From the NCBI RefSeq assembly GCF_004348115.1, contig NZ_QPFB01000001.1:3612028-3676027 (forward strand): a stretch of 64,000 nucleotides of DNA, read 5' to 3'. Made by a program: the position numbers and the translations under genes. The stretch comes from Stenotrophomonas sp. ATCM1_4. Lineage in GTDB: Bacteria > Pseudomonadota > Gammaproteobacteria > Xanthomonadales > Xanthomonadaceae. The notes beneath the pieces are model-generated. The model did no database searches, was not told the DNA's origin, and was given only the letters and a program-made list of their open reading frames with translations. How positions within the stretch are numbered: the first letter of the stretch is position 1; the number at the start of each line of letters is the position of its first letter. Shown here piece after piece: positions 46,126 through 54,185 of the stretch.

Positions 46126-46620
46126 ATGAAGCCTGAATTCCGGGTATCCGCACGCATCGCCAAGCCGGTCAGCGCGGTGTTCGATGCGGTCGTGAATCCT
46201 GAAACGCTCAGCGCGTACTTCACCACCCTGGGCGGCGCCAGCGCACCGCTGGTGGCCGGTACGACGGTGCTGTGGTGGGGCGACGTGCCGGTGGACGTGG
46301 CCGAGGTGATACCGGACAGCCGCATCGTCCTGCATTGGGATGGCCCCCGCGCCGCCGATGGCACCGCCACCTACAAGACCCGCATCGAAATGAACTTCAC
46401 CGCGCTCGATGGCGACGCCACCCTGGTCACCATCGCCGAGACCGGCTGGCATGAGGACGTGCAGGGCCAGCGCAGCGCCTACATCAACTGCGAAGGCTGG
46501 TCGCAGATGCTCAGCTGCATGAAGGCATTCCTGGAGTACGGCATCAACCTGCGCGCGGGCTACTACCCCAGCGAACTCAACGGCGAACCGGCGCGCGCAC
46601 CACTCGTGGACGACGAATAG
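46126..46620 (+). CDS. SRPBCC (AHSA1-like) domain protein
   Basis: A 164-residue START-like lipid- or ligand-binding fold. The start VSARIAKPVSAVFDAVVNPETLSAYFT and the TGWHEDVQGQR... CEGWSQMLSCMKAFLEYGI end are typical of AHSA1/SRPBCC proteins. AGGAG lies before the ATG. Divergent from an ArsR regulator with a shared operator; together with the VOC gene 18 bp downstream it forms a small operon likely released by a ligand. Substrate unknown. Confidence 0.88.
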   Translation: MKPEFRVSARIAKPVSAVFDAVVNPETLSAYFTTLGGASAPLVAGTTVLWWGDVPVDVAEVIPDSRIVLHWDGPRAADGTATYKTRIEMNFTALDGDATLVTIAETGWHEDVQGQRSAYINCEGWSQMLSCMKAFLEYGINLRAGYYPSELNGEPARAPLVDDE

Positions 46621-46638
46621 AACCCGGGAGCATCCGCC

Positions 46639-47001
46639 ATGCATACGACCTTCCAGGGCGGCATCGACATCGCCATCAAGGTGCCGCCGCATCAGTACGA
46701 GGCAACGCTGCAGTTCTACCGGGACGTCATCGGCCTGACCCCCATCACCGACAAGCTGCCGGACATCGGCTTCGCGCTGGGGCCGACCCGGCTGTGGATC
46801 GCCGAAGCACCGGGAATGAGCCAGGCCGAAGTGTGGCTGGAGCTGTTCACCGAGCGCTTCGAGGACGCCGCGGCACATCTGGCCAAGGCCGGCGTCGTTC
46901 GTTGCGACGCCATCGAACCCCTGCCGGAAGGCTTCCGGGGTGGCTGGATCACCAACCCCGCCGGCATCGTCCACATGGTCCGCGAGCCGGATGCGTGGTG
47001 A
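46639..47001 (+). CDS. VOC (glyoxalase/bleomycin resistance-like) protein
   Basis: A 120-residue vicinal-oxygen-chelate superfamily protein. Sequence elements FQGGIDIAIKVPPHQYEATLQFYRDVIGLTP, RLWIAEAPGM, VWLELFT and GGWITNPAGIVHMVREP match a single VOC module; the first position after IDIAI is not a clear metal His, so ligand binding rather than catalysis is possible. GGGAG precedes the ATG. Second gene of the ArsR-controlled pair. Confidence 0.88.
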   Translation: MHTTFQGGIDIAIKVPPHQYEATLQFYRDVIGLTPITDKLPDIGFALGPTRLWIAEAPGMSQAEVWLELFTERFEDAAAHLAKAGVVRCDAIEPLPEGFRGGWITNPAGIVHMVREPDAW

Positions 47002-47034
47002 CCGGCGTGGCAACGGTGCCAGGAGCCTGCGTGT

Positions 47035-47736
47035 TCAATCCAGCCCGAGCTCCTGCCGCAATGCCGCGACATGGGCACGGCCAACGGTGAGCGCCGCACC
47101 GTCGCTCAGCACCAGCCAGTAGCGACTGCCCGAGCCGGCATGCAGGCTACGTACATGGCGCAGGTTCACCAGGTAGGAGCGGTGGCAACGCACGAAATCG
47201 GGGGGCAGCACCGCGCCCAGGCCGGCGAGCGACTTGTCGTGCAGTTCGCTGCGCCCGTCGGACATGTGCAGTTCGCTGTAGTCGCCATCGGCACGGATCC
47301 ACACGACATCCGCCAGTTCAACCAGGGCCGTGCCCTGGGCCCGCCAGATGCCGAGATAGCGGGCGCGACCGGAGCGGTAGCGCCCCACGTCCAGCAACCG
47401 CTGCAGGGCCTGGCCCAACCGCTCGCGCGAGAACGGCTTGGGGACGAAATCCAGCACGCCATGCTCGAACGCCTGCAATGCACGCTCACGATGCGCCGAG
47501 ACCACCACGCAGTGGTAGCGCCCGGACACGGCCTTCCGCAGCAGTTCAAAGCCGTCCTCGCCGCCAAGATTGAGGTCCAGCAACAGGCCGTCGTAGACGC
47601 TGCGCCCCAGCCTGTCGCCCGCGGACTCCAGGTCCTCCACCGCATCGAAGCGTGCGCGGGCACCGGCCAGCTCCGCGCACAGGCGCAGAAGGCGCTGGCG
47701 TACCAGCGGCTCGTCCTCGACGATCAGGATGCGCAT
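47035..47736 (-). CDS. LytTR-family response regulator
   Basis: A 233-residue response regulator. The receiver has Asp8 (VEDEP), phosphorylatable Asp54 (LLLDLNLGGEDGF) and the Lys of PKPFSRERL. The C-terminal LytTR DNA-binding domain (about 130-232) includes VWIRADGDYSELHM and CHRSYLVNLRHVRSL. ATG 47736 lies inside the end of the kinase gene (13-nt overlap), so the pair is translationally coupled. LytTR targets are usually direct repeats; none was identified. Confidence 0.92.
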   Translation of the reverse strand: MRILIVEDEPLVRQRLLRLCAELAGARARFDAVEDLESAGDRLGRSVYDGLLLDLNLGGEDGFELLRKAVSGRYHCVVVSAHRERALQAFEHGVLDFVPKPFSRERLGQALQRLLDVGRYRSGRARYLGIWRAQGTALVELADVVWIRADGDYSELHMSDGRSELHDKSLAGLGAVLPPDFVRCHRSYLVNLRHVRSLHAGSGSRYWLVLSDGAALTVGRAHVAALRQELGLD

Positions 47737-49433
47737 GGCAGCTCGATCCGGCCACGCCAATCGGCGCCATCGGCCCCTTGGGTGAACTGCCAGCGACCGG
47801 GCCAGGCGACCTCCAGGCTGGCCTCGATGTAGCACGTGCCGGTTCCCCTGCCGCGATGTGGCGATGATCCGCGCACACTCCGCAGCTCCAGGACCCAACG
47901 GTCATTCTCCCGATGCACGCGCAGACGGAACGGATGCTGCGCGCAGGCGACGGCCCCGGCATGGGTCAATGCGTTCTCGACCTGGGCGTGCAGTACGCCG
48001 GGGGGCAACGATACGCCAATGTCGGCGGCCTCCACCTCCAGCGCGATGGGCCGGTCCAGCGCCAGGCCAACGATGTCCAGATGACTGCGGCACAGCGCCA
48101 GCTCATCGGCCAGGGGCACGCTCGGCCGGGCGCTGCTGTCGCGAAGGCGATCGAACTGGTCAGCCAACGATTCAACCATCCGGCTGGCGCGTGGCGGCTC
48201 GCGTTCGATCAGTTCCTGTAGGCAGGTCAGCGTGTTCATGAGCCAATGCGGCTGGATGCCCCGTTGCAGCAGTTGCAGCGACAGCTGCGCGCGCTCCTCG
48301 CGCAGTCGCGCGTTGTTGCGGTCCAGCGCACGCAGTTGCGCGGCGTGCCGCAGCAGCAGGAAGACCATCAGCACCGACAACAACAGGAAGTACGGCCCAT
48401 CCAGGAACGCACCGCGTTCGATCGCCAGGGCCATCGCACCCGCCAGCAGCAGGGCCAGGATCGGCCAGCGCTCCTCCCGCGCTTCACGGGCGCGCAGCAG
48501 AACCCCCGCCGAGGCCAACAGGCTCAGCAGCAGCACCACGGTGGAGCGGGCGTCGAAGCTGGGCATGAAAATCGCCGCTGCCACCAGGCCCGCCAGGTAC
48601 ACGGCACAGGCACCGGCTGGCACGGCAACACGGAAGCGCTGGGCCAGGTAGGCCGGCAACAACGCCGCCGCGGCCACGTGCAGGCACAGCAGGGCGAGCA
48701 GGCGTGGGCCATGCCACGGATAGGCATAGCCCAGCAGCGCCCGCCACGCCTCCACCACCGGCAACACCAGGCCGACCGCGCACAGCGCCAGCAGCAGGCG
48801 CGTGTCCGCCGTGCGCGGACGCCCACGCTGCACCGCCAGGAAGTACAGGCATGCCGCCGCCAGTGCCCCCATGGCGAACGCCGCGATCAACCAGGGCCGG
48901 AGCATATGGCCAAACAGCAGCTCCGGCGGTGCCACCACGGCAACCGCATCGGCGCTGCGCAGCGGGATGCCCTGATGGTGGCTGGAGGCAAGTACCAACA
49001 ATTCGTCCGCGCCCGCGTCAGGAGATGCAGGCAGTATCCGGACGATGTCGACGCGGCCGGGGTGCTCTGCTTCGGCGGTACGGCCCACGACGCCGTTGCC
49101 CGGCAAGGGCTGCCCGTTCCAGTACAGCTGGCTGGCACCTCGCAGCGACAGGCGAAGTGCACGGCTGGCCTCGTGCTGTTCCCCCGGCGTCCCCAAGTGC
49201 CAGCGCAGCCAGTACGGCCCCCGCCAACCGGCCAGGACGCCCTGGTCCAGCGGGCGCCAGTCCGCCGTGGCTGGCGGGTGCCGCGGCAATGCCCCGGTCG
49301 CCGGCAGCACCGCCGACGCCATCTCACCGTCCAGCACCTGCACCTTGGCCATGTCCGGCGTGGCAACGGCCATCCACGCCGCAACGGCGGCGGTCAGTAC
49401 CGCGAGTACGGCCAGGGTCCGGAAGATCTGCAT
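47724..49433 (-). CDS. LytS-type membrane sensor histidine kinase
   Basis: A 569-residue kinase of the His_kinase (PF06580) family. After a signal-like first helix, a periplasmic jelly-roll-like domain (about 30-165, with LRLSLRGASQLYWNGQPLPG) precedes roughly seven hydrophobic segments (about 170-390), like 7TM diverse-sensing receptors. The phospho-acceptor region is RGIQPHWLMNTLTCLQEL; the canonical motif has HFLFN here. The N box is QVENALTHAG. The G box GRGTGTCYIE departs from GxGxGL. ATG 49433 is preferred over 49463. Confidence 0.87.
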   Translation of the reverse strand: MQIFRTLAVLAVLTAAVAAWMAVATPDMAKVQVLDGEMASAVLPATGALPRHPPATADWRPLDQGVLAGWRGPYWLRWHLGTPGEQHEASRALRLSLRGASQLYWNGQPLPGNGVVGRTAEAEHPGRVDIVRILPASPDAGADELLVLASSHHQGIPLRSADAVAVVAPPELLFGHMLRPWLIAAFAMGALAAACLYFLAVQRGRPRTADTRLLLALCAVGLVLPVVEAWRALLGYAYPWHGPRLLALLCLHVAAAALLPAYLAQRFRVAVPAGACAVYLAGLVAAAIFMPSFDARSTVVLLLSLLASAGVLLRAREAREERWPILALLLAGAMALAIERGAFLDGPYFLLLSVLMVFLLLRHAAQLRALDRNNARLREERAQLSLQLLQRGIQPHWLMNTLTCLQELIEREPPRASRMVESLADQFDRLRDSSARPSVPLADELALCRSHLDIVGLALDRPIALEVEAADIGVSLPPGVLHAQVENALTHAGAVACAQHPFRLRVHRENDRWVLELRSVRGSSPHRGRGTGTCYIEASLEVAWPGRWQFTQGADGADWRGRIELPCAS

Positions 49434-49612
49434 GCGCCCATCGTATCGGCTGGGCGGAGACATTGGACGGCCAGCTGGAGACGTTGGGCGGACCGGCGCG
49501 GCCGGATCGACGCGTACGGGGCGATGGTGGTCACGCCCCCTGCACCCGGTGCCACTTCCGCCGTCGTCGGGGCCAGTTCCACACCCACGCTTGCCCACAA
49601 CCGGAGTCCGCC

Positions 49613-51115
49613 ATGTCCCGCACACCGCGCACCGTTCCCTTCGACCGTCGCCCATCCCCGCATCGGGCCGGCGTACTGGCCACCCTGTGCCTGGCCCTGG
49701 CCGCAACTGCAGCGGCACCGGCAGCAGCCGGCAATGCCCCGACGCCGCTGGTGTTCTCCCCCTATGCCATGGTCACCAAGAGCCACGGCACGATTGCCAC
49801 CGAGGAGGCCTTCCTGGAGGTGCCGCGCCGACACAGCGAGCCCGATGGGCCACGCATCCGCCTGCGGGTGGTGCGCTTGCCCGCCACCGGCGGCGATGGC
49901 CGCGCCGCACCGGTGGTCTACCTGGCCGGCGGCCCGGGTGGCTCGGGTTTCGGGACAGCGCTTGGGCCGCGCTGGCCGGTGTTCGATCGCGTCCGTCGCC
50001 AGACCGATGTCCTGCTGCTCGACCAGCGCGGCACGGACTTCTCGGAAATGCCCCCGGAATGCTCGCACGCACATCGTTTCGCCGACACCGAGCCATTGCA
50101 GCGTGAGGCCGCGTTGGCCGCGCTGCGCGGTGCAGCCACCGAATGCATCAACGAATGGCGCAATGCCGGCGTCGATCTCGGCGCGTACACCACCGCCGAA
50201 AGTGCCGACGACATCGACGACCTCCGGCGCGCCATGGGCCTGCCGCGCATCAGCCTGTGGGGCATGAGCTACGGCACGCACCTGGCCCTGGCCACGGTTC
50301 GCCGCCACGGCCCGCAGCTTGAGCGGGTGGTGCTGATGGGAACCGAGGGCCCGGACGATACGATCAAGCTGCCGCTGGCGGCGGACACGCTGCTGGCAGA
50401 CCTGTCCACGGTTGCGCACAAGGACGGCTTCGACGACCTGCAAGGCGCCGCCCGACGCGTGCTGGCAAGCTTGCGCCAGCACCCCGTGCAGGCAAGCAGC
50501 CCGTTGCATGGCGGCAGAACCGTCACCATCGGCGAGTTCGATGCGCAGATCGCCATCGCAAACGCGCTTGGCCGGCGCTCGACGCAGCGGATGCTGCCAC
50601 TGCTGCTGCGCGAAGCCGAAGCAGGTGACTACACGTTGCTGGCCGGATTCGTGCTGATGATGCGCGAGGACATGGGCAGCTTCCGCGCCATGCCGTTGGC
50701 GATGGACGTTGCTTCCGGACAGAGCCCGCAACGGCGCGCACTGGTCCAGGCGCAGGCACGCGAAAGCCTGTTTGGCGACGCGTTGAACTTCCCGCTTCCG
50801 GAACTGGCGGACGGCTTGGGGTTGGCCGACCTGGGCGAAGCATTCCGTGCGCCGCTGCGCAGCGATGTCCCGACGTTGTTCATCAGCGGCACGCTCGATG
50901 GCCGGACCCCGCCGGCCAATGCCCAGGCCTTGCTGCCCGGCTTCAGCAAGGGCCAGCACCTGCGCGTACGCGGCGCCAGCCATGACAACGAACTCTGGCT
51001 GGGCAACGCCGCCATCGCCGACCGGATCGCGGACTTCCTCGCCGGCCAGACGGTCAGCGCGGACGCACTGGACGTGCCATTGCCCGTGTTCATCACGCGC
51101 AAAAGCGAGCTGTAG
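49613..51115 (+). CDS. Secreted alpha/beta hydrolase, TAP-like / prolyl aminopeptidase-like
   Basis: A 500-residue exported hydrolase. Residues 1-39 form a long signal peptide ending AAPAAAG. The oxyanion loop AGGPGGSG (105-112) and nucleophile Ser219 in GMSYGTHLAL are typical of proline iminopeptidase and TAP-like C-terminal families; the Asp of ISGTLDGRTPP and the His of RGASHDNELW complete the triad. It likely cleaves short peptides in the periplasm. GGAG lies 8 nt before the ATG. It is divergent from the LytS/LytTR pair, a possible target. Confidence 0.88.
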   Translation: MSRTPRTVPFDRRPSPHRAGVLATLCLALAATAAAPAAAGNAPTPLVFSPYAMVTKSHGTIATEEAFLEVPRRHSEPDGPRIRLRVVRLPATGGDGRAAPVVYLAGGPGGSGFGTALGPRWPVFDRVRRQTDVLLLDQRGTDFSEMPPECSHAHRFADTEPLQREAALAALRGAATECINEWRNAGVDLGAYTTAESADDIDDLRRAMGLPRISLWGMSYGTHLALATVRRHGPQLERVVLMGTEGPDDTIKLPLAADTLLADLSTVAHKDGFDDLQGAARRVLASLRQHPVQASSPLHGGRTVTIGEFDAQIAIANALGRRSTQRMLPLLLREAEAGDYTLLAGFVLMMREDMGSFRAMPLAMDVASGQSPQRRALVQAQARESLFGDALNFPLPELADGLGLADLGEAFRAPLRSDVPTLFISGTLDGRTPPANAQALLPGFSKGQHLRVRGASHDNELWLGNAAIADRIADFLAGQTVSADALDVPLPVFITRKSEL

Positions 51116-51124
51116 TACCGCTCT

Positions 51125-51155
51125 GTGCAATGCCGGTCGCCGATCGGCATTGCAC
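51125..51155. terminator. Hairpin between convergent hydrolase genes
   Basis: GTGCAATGCCG (51125-51135) and CGGCATTGCAC (51145-51155) form a perfect 11-bp stem with a 9-nt loop, 10 bp after the first stop. No long T-run follows; it probably acts in both directions. Confidence 0.55.
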
Positions 51156-51199
51156 GCTTCCGCAGCGTGCCCCCGATCAGCCCGTGCCCCGCATCGCGC

Positions 51200-52900
51200 T
51201 CACACGCGCTGCAGGCGAAGATTGCGCCAGGTGGCCACCGGCCCGCGGAAGTCCACCGCCTCGCCGTCGCTGGTAAAGAACAGGCCGGGCTCGGTTTCAA
51301 CGACCAGCCGTGTTCCATCCAGGTACAACCACCCCGAGCGCCGCTCCACCTCGACCACCATCGAGGAGCGGCCCCATTGGTCGATGCGGTAGCGGCCCAG
51401 CCAACGCTCCCACTGCGGCGTGTCCGGACCGCGTGGCAGGTCCGGGCCGTCATTGTGGTCAAGGCTCTCCTCGCCCGATGCACATTCCAGATGCGCTGGC
51501 TGGTCGCCGGTGGCGGCGTGGTAGCGATAGTTGACCACCTCGCCCTCCGCGTCCACGGTGAACACCGCATCGACATCCATCACGCCGAGCGCGACACCGG
51601 GCTCACCCTCCGTTCGATGCAGGTGCAGGCGTCCCTCGTCATCGCTGCGGATCTGCGCGCGCACGTTGCGACCGATCCAATGGCCAACGAAGGCACGCAC
51701 CCGCGCCGGGGTCGGATGGATCGTGGCCAGCGCCGAGGCCGGCAACCGCGGTGCGCGTGGCCCGAAGCGGGCCGCCAGCAATTGATCGATCACCGCGTCA
51801 CCAAAGCGATAGCCGGCCGAGGTGGCGCGATTGAACATGGCCGCGAAGCCCACACCCGCTTCCACGCAGTAGGTGAACACGCAGCCGAAGCCAAAACCTC
51901 CGCCTCGATGGTGCAGCAGGCGCACCGGACTCTGGCCGTAGCGTCGCTCGGTACGCATCACGCCCAGCCCGTAGTCACCGCCCAGCCCGAAGCCATGCAT
52001 CTGCTTCCATGACGCCGGCGCCAGCAGCTGGCGGCCCGCGTGGCGTCCGCCGGAAAGCATGAACGCCAGGTAGGTCGCCATGTCGCGGGCACTGGTCCAC
52101 ACCCCGCCGGACACGAGCAGCGGCGTCACCGAAGGCACTTCCGCATGGCCCTCCTGGAGACCGCGCGCGCGGTTGGCGCGCGCCTGGTGGACCGCCGCGT
52201 CGGCGGTGCTGTCCTGCATGCCGAGCGGCGCGAACAACCGCGTCTGCAGCCATTGCGCATACGGCATGCCCACGGCCCGCTCCAGGATATGCCCGGCCAG
52301 GTCGAAGCCGAGGTTCGAGTAGCGGTAACGCTCACCCACCGGGAAGCGCAGCCAGGTCTTCTCGATGCTGCGCACGTGCGTCTCGAAATCGGGAGAAGCA
52401 GCGTCATAGTTGTTTCCCACCGGTGCTTCATGGGTGAAGCCGGCGCGGTTGGCCAACAACAGGCGCAGGGTGATCCGCTCCTGCGGCGCGCGCTCGAAGC
52501 GGCTGTTCACCGTGAACGCCGGCAGGTAGCGGGTGATGGGCGCATCCAGATCGAGCAGGCCATCCTGCACCGCCAGCAACACCGCGACGGCGGCGAAATG
52601 CTTGGAGGTGGACTGGATGCTGAAAAGCGTGCGGGCATCGACCGCCTGCCCGTCCACGTCGGTGGTGTGGCCAAACCCTTCCACCCACTGCGGTGTCCCA
52701 TCCTGCACAAGGCAGACCGCGGTCGCGCCGATCCTGCTGCCGGCCATGGCGGACACGATGGCGCTGCGCTCGCCATCGATGAGTGAAGCCATGCCGGCAG
52801 GCGCCGCGGCGGCGAGCGCGGCACTGGCAGGAACCAGGCCCACGGCCGGCAGCGCGGCCGTGCTGGCCAGGAAAGAGCGGCGATTGAGCGTGTAAGCCAT
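51200..52900 (-). CDS. Exported serine hydrolase, beta-lactamase/PBP fold, with C-terminal domain
   Basis: A 566-residue class C beta-lactamase-related protein. NRRSFLAST at 6-14 followed by a hydrophobic stretch looks like a twin-arginine signal. The nucleophile motif is STSK (Ser97, Lys100), the second motif is YSN (194-196), and LLHHRGGGFG fits the third. About 180 extra C-terminal residues (from about 385) form a beta-rich accessory domain. Likely an esterase or D-aminopeptidase; a resistance role is not implied. A GAGGGCAGG stretch precedes ATG 52900. Confidence 0.88.
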   Translation of the reverse strand: MAYTLNRRSFLASTAALPAVGLVPASAALAAAAPAGMASLIDGERSAIVSAMAGSRIGATAVCLVQDGTPQWVEGFGHTTDVDGQAVDARTLFSIQSTSKHFAAVAVLLAVQDGLLDLDAPITRYLPAFTVNSRFERAPQERITLRLLLANRAGFTHEAPVGNNYDAASPDFETHVRSIEKTWLRFPVGERYRYSNLGFDLAGHILERAVGMPYAQWLQTRLFAPLGMQDSTADAAVHQARANRARGLQEGHAEVPSVTPLLVSGGVWTSARDMATYLAFMLSGGRHAGRQLLAPASWKQMHGFGLGGDYGLGVMRTERRYGQSPVRLLHHRGGGFGFGCVFTYCVEAGVGFAAMFNRATSAGYRFGDAVIDQLLAARFGPRAPRLPASALATIHPTPARVRAFVGHWIGRNVRAQIRSDDEGRLHLHRTEGEPGVALGVMDVDAVFTVDAEGEVVNYRYHAATGDQPAHLECASGEESLDHNDGPDLPRGPDTPQWERWLGRYRIDQWGRSSMVVEVERRSGWLYLDGTRLVVETEPGLFFTSDGEAVDFRGPVATWRNLRLQRV

Positions 52901-53085
52901 GGATGCACCTGCCCTCTGCAAAGGGGCGATGCTTGCACTCCAGCAGCGCGCGGACATGTGTCGTTGGACACAGAAGCGGAAACTCCCTCGATTGCTGTCG
53001 CCCAACCACACCGGCTCGATGTCTCCGATCATCGCCTGCAGCGAGGCTGCGCCATGCCAGCACCCTCACCGGCCCCGGAGCATTC

Positions 53086-53946
53086 TCAGGGCTGACTGGC
53101 CTTGACCAGCGTCTGCTCGAATTCCTGGCTGAACTGCCGCACCAGCCGCGGCAGCAACGCCGGATCAATGAATGCATCATCGTCCCCGCGCGCACGCTGC
53201 TGCTCCCGCTCCAGTACCTCGGCCACCGACGGGTGGCTGGTCAGCACGATGTCGGCGCGCATCACCGCCAGCTTGGCGAAGGTGGTGCGGTAGTCCTCGA
53301 CGATGCGGGGATAGGCACGATTGCCGACCAGGGTATTGCCGGCCACGGTGATGCTGCACAGGAACAGCACCTCGCGCGGCGTGCCCCGGTCGTTCACCGT
53401 CATGCTCCAGCTGGTGCAGCCACGCGTATGCCCCGGCGTCAGGTGCGCGGTCAGTTCGACATCGCCCAGGCGCACCCGTTCGCCGTCGCTGACCACCTGG
53501 TCGACCCGGATTGGCTCAAATGGCTGGATGCCGTAGTTGTTGTCGCCCTGGTTGCGTCCGTTCTCCAGGGCCCAGCGGTCACCCTCGCTGGCGATCACGC
53601 GTGCGCCGGTGTCGCGCTTGATCCGCGCCATCGCACCGACATGGTCGGCATGGGCGTGGTCGCTGATCAGCAGCTTCACCTCGGCCAGGCGTACGCCGAG
53701 GCTCTCGATGTTGCGTTCGATCAGTGCCGCGTTCTCCGGCAGGGTGGCATTCAGCAGGATCGCCCCCGCCTCCGTGGTGATGAGGTACGCGGACAATCCT
53801 TCGGTACCGACGTAGTGCACGTTCCCCGCGACCTGGAAGGGCGCGACCGGTGCCGACCATTCCGCCGGATCGGCCGCCAGCGCCGGCCAGACGCTGGCCG
53901 CGGCCAGTGCGGTGGCGAGGATGCCAAACCCGTTGCCAATCTTCAT
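53086..53946 (-). CDS. Subclass B3 metallo-beta-lactamase
   Basis: A 286-residue exported zinc enzyme. A signal peptide (1-24, ALA) precedes the MBL fold. All B3 zinc ligands are present: His97, His99, Asp101 and His102 in DHAHADHVGA, His173 in TPGHTRGCTSW and His238 in LTSHPS. The general form resembles Stenotrophomonas L1 but the sequence is clearly different (for example LCSITVAG in place of ADSLSAPG). B3 enzymes hydrolyse penicillins, cephalosporins and carbapenems. No AmpR/LysR-type regulator is adjacent, so expression may be constitutive. ATG 53946 chosen at the signal peptide. Confidence 0.9.
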   Translation of the reverse strand: MKIGNGFGILATALAAASVWPALAADPAEWSAPVAPFQVAGNVHYVGTEGLSAYLITTEAGAILLNATLPENAALIERNIESLGVRLAEVKLLISDHAHADHVGAMARIKRDTGARVIASEGDRWALENGRNQGDNNYGIQPFEPIRVDQVVSDGERVRLGDVELTAHLTPGHTRGCTSWSMTVNDRGTPREVLFLCSITVAGNTLVGNRAYPRIVEDYRTTFAKLAVMRADIVLTSHPSVAEVLEREQQRARGDDDAFIDPALLPRLVRQFSQEFEQTLVKASQP

Positions 53947-54185
53947 GCGTGCGCCTTCGTTGTGTGGAGGGAACCGAACGATGCGCCGCACCGGCATCGC
54001 CCACAATCGAGCAGATTTCGGCCCAGCCATCAGGTTTTCTCATGCCACGCCGGGGGCGGTGGCGCGCGGCGCCGGACTGGCGCCGATGTGCCGGAATCAA
54101 CATTTGGCGCGTGCTTAACGCGGCGCTATCACATCCCGCATTCGCCGGCAGTATCGTCCGCCGTGCCTGTCATGGAGTGACCCCG

